A stretch of DNA of 64,000 nucleotides, taken from Lachnospiraceae bacterium YSD2013. Its GTDB lineage: Bacteria; Bacillota; Clostridia; Lachnospirales; Lachnospiraceae. Numbering within the stretch: the stretch's first letter is position 1; each line of letters starts with the position of its first letter. The position numbers and the translations under genes were made by a program. The notes below the pieces were generated by a model, which was given only the letters and a program-made list of their open reading frames with translations, had not been told where the DNA came from and did no database searches. The stretch lies in NCBI GenBank assembly GCA_900100895.1, contig FMTX01000014.1, positions 57,468-121,467 on the forward strand. Reading direction: 5' to 3'. Shown one piece after another: positions 27,761 through 38,130 of this stretch.

Positions 27761-27788
27761 ATGTAATACCTCCGTTTAACAAGGTTAC

Positions 27789-30011
27789 TTAATATCCGTT
27801 CTGAGGGTCGAAGTCAAAGAATACGCTTTCTTTGAACTGCTTGCGCGTAGAGAGCGCCGCCTCAAGAAAATCCTTTATCTCAACCAAAGCATCGTAGGAC
27901 TTGTGCTTTAGGTAGAATACCTGTCTGTATACATCGTTGATCTTGGAAACGCTGGCCGGTGCGGGACCGATGACGAGCGTCTTAAAGTGCTCACGTACGC
28001 CCATCGCCAGATTAGCTGCTAATGCCTCGCAAGCCTTCTCATCAGCGCCTGTTACAAGCACCGAAAGCATATGCGCCGCCGGCGGGTAGTCCATCAAATC
28101 TCTGTAGCCGATTTCTTCTTCATAGAAGCCCTCGTAGTCCTGATCCACGGAAAAAGAAATCGCGTAGTGGTCCGGCTGGTACGTCTGAATCACCACATCA
28201 CCGGGCTTATCGCCTCTGCCTGCGCGACCCGCTGCCTGAGTAAGCAAATCGAAAGTCTTCTCGGGAGCTCTGTAATCAGCCGCAAACAGTGACATGTCGG
28301 CAGCCAGTACTCCCATGAGAGTTACGTTCTTGAAATCGTGGCCCTTGACTATCATCTGTGTGCCGATAAGAATGTCGGCCTCGTGGTCAAGAAACCGGCT
28401 CAGGATTTCTTCGTAGCTTTCTTTCTTCTTGGTGGTGTCGGCGTCCATTCTGAGGGTGCGGGCCTTGGGATACATCTTCTGTACTATCTCCTCAACCTGC
28501 TCGGTGCCGGCCTTAAAGCCGAGTATATATTTGGAACCGCACTGGGGGCAGTTCTTGTAATTATCCGTAGTATAGCCGCAATAGTGGCATACGAGCTTGC
28601 CGTTACGATGAAGTGACAGCGAAACGTCACAATGCGGACATTTTACTACAAAGCCGCAGGCTCTGCAAGACACGAAGCCCGCCATGCCGCGACGGTTAAG
28701 AAACAGCATAATCTGCTCGTTCTTATTAAGCCTGTCCTCAATCAGTTCCTGAAGGTCCCTTGAAAGAATGCTTCTGTTGCCCTCGCGCAATTCCTTGCGA
28801 AGGTCGGATACGATAACGTTCGGAAGCTGATTGCCCGTAAGTCGCTCTGTTAAGGTAAATAGCTTGTACTCACCGATCTTGGCTCTGTAATATGAATCTA
28901 TCGACGGTGTGGCAGAGCCGAGAATTACGCTTGCGTTATTCATGCGTGCAAGTTCGATGGCTGTTTCACGCGCATGGTACTTGGGCATTGTCTCGCTCTT
29001 GTAGGTGCCTTCGTGCTCTTCGTCGATAATTATCACCCCTAAGTTGTTAAAGGGGGTAAAAAGGGCCGAACGCGGGCCTATAACTATATCAACCTCGCCT
29101 TCAATCGCCTGTCTGTAAATATCATATTTCTCGCCTTTGGAAAGGGTCGAGTTCATAACACATACCCTGTCGCCGAAACGCTTGTAGAAACGCATAAGCG
29201 TCTGGTATGTAAGGGAAATTTCCGGGATAAGCACTATCGCCTGTCTGCCGCGTCCGATTACGTCATCAATAATCTGCATGTAGACTTCGGTCTTGCCGCT
29301 TCCGGTTATCCCGTGAATCAGGTAAGTCTTGTGGATGTTCTTATCAAAATCGTCTCTGACCTCATCCACTATCGTCTGCTGTGCGGGGCTAAGCTTCATG
29401 TGCGAATCATGAGCTACGTTCATGCTCACTGCGCCTCGTACTATGCGTTCTTCCTCTATATCTATAAATCCGAGTTCTTCCAGCTTCTTGTATGTACTTG
29501 CAAGAATATGAAGCTTGTCGTCCAGAATCGACTTGGGGATACGCTCCTCATCAAGAAGTGCATTTAAAAGTCTTAACTGAGCCGCGTTGCGCTTATTTCC
29601 TGTGATATACGCTTCAATTTCTTCCGGCGTTTTCTTCCTGACTACAGTCTTCTTGACGCTTTCTTTGACTTTTTCTTTGACCGGGATGACGGTCTTCAAA
29701 GCTGCAATCATGGTGGAGCCGTAATTACGCTTCATCCAGGCCGCAAGGGCGATTCGCTTGTCGGAAAGAGAAATGTCCTTGTCGGGCACATCCGCTATCT
29801 CTTTAAGCTTCTCGGGCGCCACATCGGTGTGGTCGGTAAGTTCCACCACGTAGCCTTTCTTAAGCGTATTGCCCGCTCCGAAGGGAACCGAAACCGCGCT
29901 TCCGAGATTGACCCGCTCCTTAAGGCTCTCCGGGATAATGTAGGTAAAAGGGCGGTCAACACTCTCATGCGATATATTTATTATTACTTTGGCCAAAGAA
30001 AGTTCCGCCAC
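27789..30011 (-). CDS. priA: Primosomal protein N' (replication restart helicase PriA)
   Basis: Superfamily 2 DNA helicase for replication restart. N-terminal DNA-binding domain beginning AELSLAKVIIN, Walker A HGITGSGKTE, Walker B IIIDEEHEGTYK, and a zinc-binding region with four CxxC pairs (CRACG, CPHCD, CHYCG, CPQCG) before the C-terminal helicase half. A GTG at 30009-30011 with GGAGG four bases ahead is preferred; an ATG five codons upstream has no clear ribosome site. Length about 740 is normal. Confidence 0.92.
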   Translation of the reverse strand: MAELSLAKVIINISHESVDRPFTYIIPESLKERVNLGSAVSVPFGAGNTLKKGYVVELTDHTDVAPEKLKEIADVPDKDISLSDKRIALAAWMKRNYGSTMIAALKTVIPVKEKVKESVKKTVVRKKTPEEIEAYITGNKRNAAQLRLLNALLDEERIPKSILDDKLHILASTYKKLEELGFIDIEEERIVRGAVSMNVAHDSHMKLSPAQQTIVDEVRDDFDKNIHKTYLIHGITGSGKTEVYMQIIDDVIGRGRQAIVLIPEISLTYQTLMRFYKRFGDRVCVMNSTLSKGEKYDIYRQAIEGEVDIVIGPRSALFTPFNNLGVIIIDEEHEGTYKSETMPKYHARETAIELARMNNASVILGSATPSIDSYYRAKIGEYKLFTLTERLTGNQLPNVIVSDLRKELREGNRSILSRDLQELIEDRLNKNEQIMLFLNRRGMAGFVSCRACGFVVKCPHCDVSLSLHRNGKLVCHYCGYTTDNYKNCPQCGSKYILGFKAGTEQVEEIVQKMYPKARTLRMDADTTKKKESYEEILSRFLDHEADILIGTQMIVKGHDFKNVTLMGVLAADMSLFAADYRAPEKTFDLLTQAAGRAGRGDKPGDVVIQTYQPDHYAISFSVDQDYEGFYEEEIGYRDLMDYPPAAHMLSVLVTGADEKACEALAANLAMGVREHFKTLVIGPAPASVSKINDVYRQVFYLKHKSYDALVEIKDFLEAALSTRKQFKESVFFDFDPQNGY

Positions 30012-30063
30012 AATTCCTCCATACACTTCATAGTCTCAATATGTCTATGATTTTACCATAATC

Positions 30064-31839
30064 TTATCTGTAATGCACCATCTGCAGTTGTACGCTGTCG
30101 CGCCCCATATAGGTGTTTATCTCTATCCGATAGCATACATCTATTACTACCTTTACCGCATTTCCGCTGTGCAAGCGCTTGGCCGTCTCTTCGTCGTAGA
30201 TACTTGCCACAAAATCTTCAAATGCTTTCACATCGCCGAAATAAATCATTTCGTAGATGCGTCCCGCGTCGTTCTTAACTTTGTACTTGGCAACTTTGCC
30301 TTTCGAACCCATAAGGCGACCGGCAATAATCGTCATGTGCCTTGCGGCAAAAAGAGGCTTCTCGTTGCCCACACCGTAGGGCTCAAGCTTCTCTAGGTCC
30401 TTGGCCAGGTTCATGTCAACGTATTCAAGCGGAAGCTCCATATCAACACGCACGGTCTCGACAAAGTCCTTGTCTTCAAGCGTACAGCAATCGTTAAGTG
30501 CCTTTCTGAAGTCATCCGGCGTATCCTCTGCCAGCGAAACACCCGCCGCGAGCTTATGTCCGCCGAACTTGGTCATGTGTTCTTTGACCTTCGTAAGTTC
30601 CTCATACATATCGTATGCTTCTATACTTCTGCCGCTTCCTTTTAAGCCCTTTTCTGTCTTGGTAATGACAAAAGAAGGACGTACGTATCTTTCCCTAATC
30701 TTACCGGCAATAATACCCGCAAGACTCTCGTGACAGTCCGGAAGATATACCACGAGTACTTTATCTATAGTCTCAGCGCTGTCGACGATTTCAAAGGCTT
30801 TTGCCGTTTCGTCGAGAGTCATCTGTTTTCTTTCTTCATTAAGGTTTTTAAGTTCTTCTGCCTTGGATATTGCTGTAGCCATGTCGGTTTCAAGGAATAA
30901 ATCTACCGCTTTTAAGGAGGTATCCAGTCTTCCGCTTGCATTAAGGCAGGGGCCTACTATAAATCCCATACTGTAAGGTGTAAGCTCACGACCCTCCAGG
31001 CCTGTAACCTTAATAAGAGCCTTCATGCCTGTATTGCCGCTGTTACGCATAAGGCGAAGTCCCATACAAACCACTGAACGGTTTTCGTCCTTAAGTTCCA
31101 TTACATCGCACACCGTTGCAAGTGCGGCAAATTCAGTAAGTTCACCTCTTAAATATTTAAATTCATCCGAGTCATCCAGGCCTAATTCCGCACCCAGAGC
31201 CATGATAGCCTTAAAAGCAACGAAAGCTCCGCATATTCCTTCAAACGGATACTCTGAGTTCGGAAGCTTCGGGTCTGTGACAGCATCGGCAGGAGGCACT
31301 TTATATATCTTCTCGCCGCTCTCCGATATTTCAAAAGGAACTTCGTGGTGGTCGGTGATAACCATAGTCATACCAAGGCTTTTGGCATGCTCGGTCTGGT
31401 CGTATGCCGCTATTCCGTTATCGCAGGTGAGTATAGTGTCTACGCCTGCGTTATGGGCATCATCTATAAGACGGATATTGATACCGTAACCGTCTTCCAC
31501 TCTGTGTGGAATAACATAGTCAGCATTGGCTCCGAGAAATTTGAGTCCTCTGTAAAGAATGTATGTCGAAGCGATTCCGTCTACATCATAATCGCCTATT
31601 ATTCTTATCTTCGCGCCCGCTTGAATTTTTTCTTTTAAGACGAAAATAACCCGATTCATTCCGGGAAGGGTAATCGGGTCATGAAAAGCCTCCGGCCCCG
31701 GAGAAAGAAAATTTTCTATCTCCGAGGGGCTTACGAGGTCTCTGTTTCTTAAAATTCTTGCGGTAACGGGCGAAATTCCATACTCCGAGGCCATTTTCAT
31801 GAAGTCGGCCGATTTTCGTATTTCAACCCAGTTTTCCAT
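30064..31839 (-). CDS. recJ: Single-stranded-DNA-specific exonuclease RecJ
   Basis: 5'-3' ssDNA exonuclease of the DHH family. Metal-binding motifs GDYDVDG (82-88), CDNGIAA near 139-145, ITDHHE (161-166) and the DHHA1 motif GGHKLAAGVSL; a C-terminal OB-fold follows. Length 591 is close to E. coli RecJ and shorter than the Bacillus 780-residue form, so the long C-terminal extension is missing. Starts 3 bases after secDF. Confidence 0.94.
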   Translation of the reverse strand: MENWVEIRKSADFMKMASEYGISPVTARILRNRDLVSPSEIENFLSPGPEAFHDPITLPGMNRVIFVLKEKIQAGAKIRIIGDYDVDGIASTYILYRGLKFLGANADYVIPHRVEDGYGINIRLIDDAHNAGVDTILTCDNGIAAYDQTEHAKSLGMTMVITDHHEVPFEISESGEKIYKVPPADAVTDPKLPNSEYPFEGICGAFVAFKAIMALGAELGLDDSDEFKYLRGELTEFAALATVCDVMELKDENRSVVCMGLRLMRNSGNTGMKALIKVTGLEGRELTPYSMGFIVGPCLNASGRLDTSLKAVDLFLETDMATAISKAEELKNLNEERKQMTLDETAKAFEIVDSAETIDKVLVVYLPDCHESLAGIIAGKIRERYVRPSFVITKTEKGLKGSGRSIEAYDMYEELTKVKEHMTKFGGHKLAAGVSLAEDTPDDFRKALNDCCTLEDKDFVETVRVDMELPLEYVDMNLAKDLEKLEPYGVGNEKPLFAARHMTIIAGRLMGSKGKVAKYKVKNDAGRIYEMIYFGDVKAFEDFVASIYDEETAKRLHSGNAVKVVIDVCYRIEINTYMGRDSVQLQMVHYR

Positions 31840-31842
31840 AAG

Positions 31843-34092
31843 TTATTTTTCCTTTTTAGCGAATTTGCTCCTAAATACGAACCACATTGCACCTGCAAGG
31901 CAAATGGATGAATATGTACCGCAAACAATACCTACCATAAGAGGAAGTGCGAATTCCTTAATTGAGCTTACACCGAAAATGTAGAGACATACAACCATTA
32001 CGAATGTGGTAAGGGATGTGAAAATGCTTCGTGAAAGCGTTGTGGTGATACTGTCGTTAACAATGTCCTTAAGCTGAGTCTTGGGAGCTGCCTCCTTAAG
32101 GTTCTCACGGATACGGTCGAAAATTACGATTGTTGCGTTAATCGAATATCCGACGATGGTAAGCATACATGCAACGAATGTTGAGCCTACGCTTACATAT
32201 GCGATAGCGTAGAAAGCAAGTGTTACAAGTACGTCGTGTGTAAGTGCAAGTACTGAAGATGCACCGAATCTGATGTCCTTAAATCTGAACCAGATGTAAA
32301 TAAGCATGCAGATACAAGCAACTACCACAGCAATGATGGTCTCTCTCTGAGCTTCCTTACTGATGGTGGAGCTGATGGTCTCTGTCTTGATCATTTCTTT
32401 GTCTACAGAGAACTTCTCGTTAAAGTAATCGTTGAGTTCAGATCTCTGATCTGCATTAAGAGTAACTGTCTTAAAGATAACTTCGTTGGAACCCTGAACC
32501 TTGGTTGTAACAACGTTGGCGCTTCCGGTGATACCTTCGATATCGGATACCATGAGGCTGTCAATCTCTTCAAGGCTGTAGTCCTGATCGAAAGGAACTG
32601 TGGTCTGAGTACCGCCTAAGAACTCAAGTGAGTAGTTAAGAGCGTGTCCTCTGTCTGCATTCTTACCGTTGAGTGCAAGCATGAATACAAGACCTGCGGC
32701 AATAACAAGACCTGATAAGCCAAAGAACAAGCCTCTCTTTGAAAGGAAGTCTACGCGCTTTCTTGTCTTAGCCACACCAAAGAGCTTGGGGTTCTTGATG
32801 CCTGCGGCAACAAATGCGTTAAGAAGTGACTTGGTAACAACAACTGCGGTAAACATTGATAAGCAGATACCGAGTGTAAGTGTCTGAGCAAATCCTACGA
32901 TTGAACCGGAGCCCATAATCCAAAGAACAGCGGCTGCAATAAGGGTTGTGATGTTACCGTCCAAGATTGCGCTCATAGCCTTTGAGTAAGCAACCTTGAT
33001 AGCGGATTCCATTGTCTTGCCTGTAGCAAGTTCCTCGCGCAAACGAGCGAAAATAATAACGTTAGCATCAACTGCCATACCGATTGAAAGGATGATACCT
33101 GCAATACCGGGAAGGGTAAGTGTGATGGCAAAACCGTTAATAAGTAATACTTCAAGTCCTGCGTAAAGCGCAAGAGCAATTGCACTTGTAAGACCAAGGA
33201 AGTAATAAACAACAATCATGAATACCACAACGATTGCAAAGCCTACAAGACCTGCCTTAACGCTTGTATGAATAGCGTCCTGACCAAGTGATGCACCTAC
33301 AACGTTGCTGCGGAGTTCTTCAAGTTCGAGTGAAAGTCCACCGATACGGATGGTGCTTGCAAGCTTCTCTGCTTCCTCGGCATCCATAGCGCCGGAAATC
33401 TGTGCGTTACCGTCAGAAATAACCGACTGAACACGGGGAACGCTGATGAACTCGCCATCATAGTAAATACCGATTACATCCTTGCCGTTGTTGTAGGCTT
33501 CTTCGGTTGCTTCCTTGAAAGCTACCTGACCTGCGGATGTAAGGGTAAGGGATACGATAATCTGCTGATTGTTCATGCTGTCATGAGCAACACCTGCCTG
33601 AGCATTGGCAACATCTGTACCTTCAAGTACGATACCGCCGTCAGCCTTAATCTCATCGATAGTCTTGTTAAGCTGCCATTCGTCGGCACTTACCTGTGTG
33701 TAGTTGGGTGTGCCGTCGCTGCCGTAATGCTTAATAAAATAAAGAGCACCGGGACGACCGAGATCCTTTAAGATCTTGTCTGCATCATAAACACCGGGGA
33801 TTTCTACGCTGATACGGTTTCTGCCTTCTTTGTATACAGAAGCCTCGTTGCTGTAGTCATAAATACGCTTCTTTAATTTCTCAACCGTATCGCTCATGTC
33901 CTGATCGGAGGGGTTCTCGTCACCCACTACCTGATATGTGATGGACACGCCGCCGGCGAGATCCAGGCCAAGCTTAATATCCTTGGCACTACCTGACTTA
34001 TTGGCACCAAAGCCTACCACATCCATAAAACCGACAAATACGGTTAAGATAAGGGTAAAGACAATGATCAATATGCCTTTTGACTTACTCAT
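31843..34092 (-). CDS. secDF: Fused protein translocase subunit SecDF
   Basis: Proton-motive-force-driven RND-type accessory factor of Sec export. The single 749-residue chain holds SecD (about 1-445) and SecF (about 450-749) halves, twelve helices in all. SecD marks: LGLDLAGGVSITYQV near residue 45, and GMAVDANVIIFARLREEL split around DANVIIF. SecF marks: LEFLGGTQT and SINATIVIFDRIREN. Fusion into one gene is usual in Firmicutes. It lies 24 bases after the CNNM-like gene. Confidence 0.95.
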   Translation of the reverse strand: MSKSKGILIIVFTLILTVFVGFMDVVGFGANKSGSAKDIKLGLDLAGGVSITYQVVGDENPSDQDMSDTVEKLKKRIYDYSNEASVYKEGRNRISVEIPGVYDADKILKDLGRPGALYFIKHYGSDGTPNYTQVSADEWQLNKTIDEIKADGGIVLEGTDVANAQAGVAHDSMNNQQIIVSLTLTSAGQVAFKEATEEAYNNGKDVIGIYYDGEFISVPRVQSVISDGNAQISGAMDAEEAEKLASTIRIGGLSLELEELRSNVVGASLGQDAIHTSVKAGLVGFAIVVVFMIVVYYFLGLTSAIALALYAGLEVLLINGFAITLTLPGIAGIILSIGMAVDANVIIFARLREELATGKTMESAIKVAYSKAMSAILDGNITTLIAAAVLWIMGSGSIVGFAQTLTLGICLSMFTAVVVTKSLLNAFVAAGIKNPKLFGVAKTRKRVDFLSKRGLFFGLSGLVIAAGLVFMLALNGKNADRGHALNYSLEFLGGTQTTVPFDQDYSLEEIDSLMVSDIEGITGSANVVTTKVQGSNEVIFKTVTLNADQRSELNDYFNEKFSVDKEMIKTETISSTISKEAQRETIIAVVVACICMLIYIWFRFKDIRFGASSVLALTHDVLVTLAFYAIAYVSVGSTFVACMLTIVGYSINATIVIFDRIRENLKEAAPKTQLKDIVNDSITTTLSRSIFTSLTTFVMVVCLYIFGVSSIKEFALPLMVGIVCGTYSSICLAGAMWFVFRSKFAKKEK

Positions 34093-34116
34093 GTTACCAA
34101 TTCTCCTTTAAATATA

Positions 34117-35391
34117 TTATTCTTCCGCTTCTGATTCATTCTCTTTATGTGGAAGCGTAACAAGCACTTTAACAATACGGTTCATACGGATGCCTTCAAC
34201 CTTTAACACCGTTCCGTCTTCAAGCGTTACGGTCTCTCCGTCTTCCGGAATACGGTCGAGCTGGTCAAGTACCAGACCGCCGATACTGTCGTAATCTTCC
34301 GATTCGAATTTAGTGCCAAGCTCGTCGTTGATATCCTCAAGCTTCATACGCGCTTCGATTAAGTAACCCTCATCGGTTTCCTTGATAAGTCCTTCCTCGT
34401 CCTCATCGTATTCATCACGAATCTGGCCGACGATTTCCTCAAGAAGGTCCTCAAGAGTAATCATTCCCACGGTCTCACCGTACTCATTGAGCACAAAAGC
34501 AAGAGTCATGGCCGAATCACGCATTTCTATCAAAAGGTCGCTGGTCTTCTTGTACTCGTAAGTATAGAAGGCCTCACGACGAAACTTCGAAACTTCAAAA
34601 GCAGCCGGGTTCTTAAGCCTTAATAAGTCCTTAACGTTGATGAAACCGTTAATGTTGCCCGCGTCGCCCTTGTAAACAGGAAGTCTCGTATACATAGTCT
34701 CCCTGAATACTTTCATAATGTCTTTGTACGTCGAATCTTCGGGGATGCTGATCATATCGATACGGGGAATCATTACATCCCTCGCGATAGCATCGCTGAA
34801 GTCGAATACGTTGTTGATAATCTTCTTTTCATCCGACTCGATGACACCGTCCTCGTGAGAAACATCCACGTAGGTACGAAGCTCGTCTTCGGTAATGGCC
34901 TCATCGGCTTCCTTGTTCTGTCTGAAGATGAACAGGAAGAACCTGGCCACATTCTGTATTATAAATACAATCGGGAAAAGAACAATCATTATCCCCTTAA
35001 TGACAGGAGCAAAAGAAAGCGATAACTTATCAGCGTTTCTCCTCGCCCAGGTCTTAGGGACTATCTCTCCGAAAATAAGTACCAAAAATGTCAAAACGCC
35101 GGTTGAAACCGATACATACACATTGCCCCACAGCCTTGCTGTAAGCAAAGTAGCAATAGAGGACGCACTCAGATTGACAATGTTATTGCCTATAAGAATC
35201 GTCGTAAGTGCGCGATCGTAATTGTCGTAAATATGATTAAGCGTCTTTGCGTGCTTCTTGCCGGCTTCTTCCAAAGCTCTGACCTTGACTCTGTTAACCG
35301 AGGAAATCGCAGTCTCTGCCGAGGAAAAGAAAGCTGAAAGCAAAAGCAAAACAACCAGTACAACCAGCTCAACTATATCTGCAGTACCCAA
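34117..35391 (-). CDS. CNNM/CorC-type hemolysin-related transporter (DUF21-CBS-CorC_HlyC)
   Basis: Membrane protein of the magnesium/cobalt efflux CNNM family. DUF21 membrane domain about 1-165 with FFSSAETAIS (about 21-30), GEIVPKTWA (near 110); CBS pair about 200-325 (RDVMIPRIDM, DLLLEI-like ITLEDLLEEIVG); C-terminal CorC_HlyC domain about 340-415 (DSIGGLVLDQL). An acidic tail ends the protein. The substrate is inferred from the family; a metal-transport role is likely but unproven. Sits between hisS and secDF with 23-24 base spacers. Confidence 0.9.
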   Translation of the reverse strand: MGTADIVELVVLVVLLLLSAFFSSAETAISSVNRVKVRALEEAGKKHAKTLNHIYDNYDRALTTILIGNNIVNLSASSIATLLTARLWGNVYVSVSTGVLTFLVLIFGEIVPKTWARRNADKLSLSFAPVIKGIMIVLFPIVFIIQNVARFFLFIFRQNKEADEAITEDELRTYVDVSHEDGVIESDEKKIINNVFDFSDAIARDVMIPRIDMISIPEDSTYKDIMKVFRETMYTRLPVYKGDAGNINGFINVKDLLRLKNPAAFEVSKFRREAFYTYEYKKTSDLLIEMRDSAMTLAFVLNEYGETVGMITLEDLLEEIVGQIRDEYDEDEEGLIKETDEGYLIEARMKLEDINDELGTKFESEDYDSIGGLVLDQLDRIPEDGETVTLEDGTVLKVEGIRMNRIVKVLVTLPHKENESEAEE

Positions 35392-35414
35392 AAAATTCTC
35401 CTTTCAAGCCCTTA

Positions 35415-36671
35415 CTACAGGGGATTAACGTAAAACTCCTTGAAGGTCTCATAGCCTTCAGCGGAAAGCTGTTCCTTCTGGAACTTTTTATTCTTATTCA
35501 TCTTGGTAACAAGAACCTGCTTGCCCTCTGCTCTAGCCTTCATGGCTTCTTCAAGAACTTCGCAGTAACGAGCCTTGGGCATGTCCTTCTCAACAAGGAA
35601 AGCAACCTTCTCTCCGACTCCGGGAATCTTGAAATCCTGCTCCATAAGAAGAAGAACGATTCTTTCAAATCCGATGGAGAAACCGCAGGCAGGTACGTCT
35701 GTACCTGTGAAATTGCCTACCATCTTATCGTATCTTCCGCCACCGCCACATGCGCCGCCGAATTCGGGAAGTGCGATTTCAAAAATAGTGCCTGTATAGT
35801 AACCCATACCTCGTACGAGTGAAGGATCGAATACCATCTTAAAGTCTGCCTTTTTAACGGACTCGACGCTTTCGATAATTTCGGTAAGGTTGTTGACAAC
35901 ATCTTCTGAAAGGAACTCGCCGAGAGTACCCTTAAGTGCTCTTACTGCCTCTGCATCGGCTCCGATTCCGTCAAATAACTTAACGTATTTCTCGACAGAT
36001 TCCTCGGTAAATCCTTCTTCGATAAGCTCTGCCTTAACACCGTCAAGTCCGATCTTGTCAAGCTTATCAAGCACGATGCAGCTGGTATCGAATCTATCCT
36101 CGGGGAAGCCTGCATACATAGCCATCGCCTTAAGCATGCGTCTGTCGTTGATTCGGATTTCAAAGTTCTTAAAACCAATCTTGCCAAGGGTGGTGGTGGT
36201 AGCGAGGATAAGTTCGATTTCGGCCATGTTGGTAGCCTCACCGAAAATATCTATATCGCACTGCATAAACTGACGATATCTGCCTCTTTGAGGTCTGTCT
36301 GCGCGCCATACGTTACCCATCTGAAGTGCCTTAAAAGGTGTGGGAAGATTGGCTGAGTTGTTGGAGTAAAATCTTACGAGCGGAACGGTTAAGTCATATC
36401 TTAAGCCCATATCGGTTAAGTCTTCTTCCGACTGAGCGGTCTCAAGATTCAACTTTTCGCCTCTCTTAAGTACTTTAAAAATAAGTTTTTCATTCTCGCC
36501 GCCCTGCTTGGAGCAAAGGTTCTTAATGTCCTCAAGACAAGGGGTTTCAATCTGTGTAAATCCAAAAGAAGAATACGTATCCTTGATTACTCTCTGAACG
36601 TAATCTCTGATAAGCATTTCCTTGGGAAGGATTTCCTTCATGCCGGTAACCGGCTTCTTAACTAATGCCAT
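35415..36671 (-). CDS. hisS: Histidyl-tRNA synthetase
   Basis: Class II aminoacyl-tRNA synthetase. Motif 2 region VWRADRPQRGRYRQF, histidine-specific motifs LVRGMGYYTG and ACGGGGRYD, and class II motif 3 ACGFSIGFERI. A C-terminal anticodon-binding domain follows. Length 418 is standard. No T-box or other leader fits in the 15 bases between hemZ and hisS, so its expression depends on the upstream run. Confidence 0.95.
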   Translation of the reverse strand: MALVKKPVTGMKEILPKEMLIRDYVQRVIKDTYSSFGFTQIETPCLEDIKNLCSKQGGENEKLIFKVLKRGEKLNLETAQSEEDLTDMGLRYDLTVPLVRFYSNNSANLPTPFKALQMGNVWRADRPQRGRYRQFMQCDIDIFGEATNMAEIELILATTTTLGKIGFKNFEIRINDRRMLKAMAMYAGFPEDRFDTSCIVLDKLDKIGLDGVKAELIEEGFTEESVEKYVKLFDGIGADAEAVRALKGTLGEFLSEDVVNNLTEIIESVESVKKADFKMVFDPSLVRGMGYYTGTIFEIALPEFGGACGGGGRYDKMVGNFTGTDVPACGFSIGFERIVLLLMEQDFKIPGVGEKVAFLVEKDMPKARYCEVLEEAMKARAEGKQVLVTKMNKNKKFQKEQLSAEGYETFKEFYVNPL

Positions 36672-36686
36672 GATAAATGTACCTCT

Positions 36687-38126
36687 CTATTCAAGTGCAA
36701 ATAAATCTTTTTTACGTGTAATCATTTCGTCTATACGGTTAATATACTCGGCGATATCTTTAACATTATCGCTTCTGACGAGCTTACCCTCTCGGGTAAT
36801 AACCTTCGAAACGCTTCCGGGACCCATGGCAACTATCGGCTCAAGCTCCTCCATAATAAGGATGTTGTAGATGCCAAAGCATCCTTCACGAGCGTAGCCG
36901 GTGTTCTCGAAATTGCCCGCCATGTTCTTTTGCCTATATAAATAATAAGGCTTCATGTTAAGGCGACTCGCGCCGTCCATGGCAATCTTCATGGTTTCGT
37001 CGGTATTAACCATAGTAGCATATCCGTTCTCAATAATCCATTCATATAATCTCGACCCGCGCTTAATCGCGAGCGAATGGACTGTTAAAGAATCGGGTCC
37101 GAGCTTAACAAGCTCATCTATAGTATGGGTAACTTCCGTAACGCCCTCGCCCGGAAGTCCCAGAATAATGTCTGTATTGATATTCGTAAAGCCCGCTTCT
37201 CTCGCGTCGTTAAAGGCTCTCACCACATCCTCGACCGTATGTCGTCTGCCTATTAAATCAAGAGTCTTCTGATTCATGGTCTGCGGATTGACGCTGATTC
37301 TGGTGACTTTATGATTGAATAACACCTGTAATTTCTCTTTGGTAATGGAATCGGCTCTGCCGGCTTCCACCGTATACTCAAGCAGATTGCTAAGGTCAAG
37401 CTTCTGCTCTATAAAAGAAAGCAGTCTGTCAAGTTCCGAAGCGCTTAACGTCGTAGGCGTACCGCCACCTATATAAAGCGTATCTATTATCTGACCCTTG
37501 CGAGCCTCTGCGGTAAACTCAATTTCACGCGCAAGACTCTTTAAATAATCATCGACTCTGTCTCTCCACATCGCTATGGGATTGGAGGTAAAAGAACAAT
37601 ACAGGCAAGTTGTGGGGCAGAAAGGAATACCGATATAAATCGAATAACCCTTCTCTCTTAACGGCTTAAGTATCTCTCGCTCGCGCTTGGCAATATCAAG
37701 CGCCAGGTCAGCCTTCTCATCACCGATTAAGTAAGTATCCTTCATGTAAGAAAGGATTTCGCTTTCGTCTTTACCTTCATCCAGCATCTTACGCGGAATC
37801 TTGGTAGGTCTGATGCCTGTAAGGTCTCCCCACGCAAGAGTCTTATCAAGCTTGCGTGACAGTGCCTTGTATACCAGTCGCTTAACAGCGTTCTTTTCAT
37901 CGATTCTGGTAGGATTCTCGCAGACAGGCTCCCGCATAAGCACATCGGCGCCTTCCGCCAAAGAAAACTCGCCGACTCCGTATACAACTTCAAACTGAAG
38001 CTCGGCTTCCGGAATCTCCTGCGCGCCCTTAAGAATCACCTTGACCTCGTGAGAAGGATAAAACGCTTTCATAAGGGAGTGAATGTCATATTCAAATTTA
38101 GCTTCGTTAATAAGTACTGCAATCAT
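36687..38126 (-). CDS. hemZ: Oxygen-independent coproporphyrinogen III oxidase-like protein HemZ
   Basis: Radical SAM protein of the HemN/HemZ family. The cluster motif CPTTCLYC supplies C170, C174 and C177; YIGGGTPT, EAGRADSI and DIILGLPGE are conserved downstream. Residues 1-150 form an N-terminal extension typical of HemZ (GIRPTKIPRKMLDEG). No other haem genes are nearby and the organism may lack a full haem pathway, so the physiological substrate is uncertain. Starts 4 bases after the MBL-fold gene. Confidence 0.88.
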   Translation of the reverse strand: MIAVLINEAKFEYDIHSLMKAFYPSHEVKVILKGAQEIPEAELQFEVVYGVGEFSLAEGADVLMREPVCENPTRIDEKNAVKRLVYKALSRKLDKTLAWGDLTGIRPTKIPRKMLDEGKDESEILSYMKDTYLIGDEKADLALDIAKREREILKPLREKGYSIYIGIPFCPTTCLYCSFTSNPIAMWRDRVDDYLKSLAREIEFTAEARKGQIIDTLYIGGGTPTTLSASELDRLLSFIEQKLDLSNLLEYTVEAGRADSITKEKLQVLFNHKVTRISVNPQTMNQKTLDLIGRRHTVEDVVRAFNDAREAGFTNINTDIILGLPGEGVTEVTHTIDELVKLGPDSLTVHSLAIKRGSRLYEWIIENGYATMVNTDETMKIAMDGASRLNMKPYYLYRQKNMAGNFENTGYAREGCFGIYNILIMEELEPIVAMGPGSVSKVITREGKLVRSDNVKDIAEYINRIDEMITRKKDLFALE

Positions 38127-38130
38127 CTAT

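Noticed and set aside
36672..36686. T-box or other leader ahead of hisS
   Set aside because: Only 15 bases separate it from hemZ.
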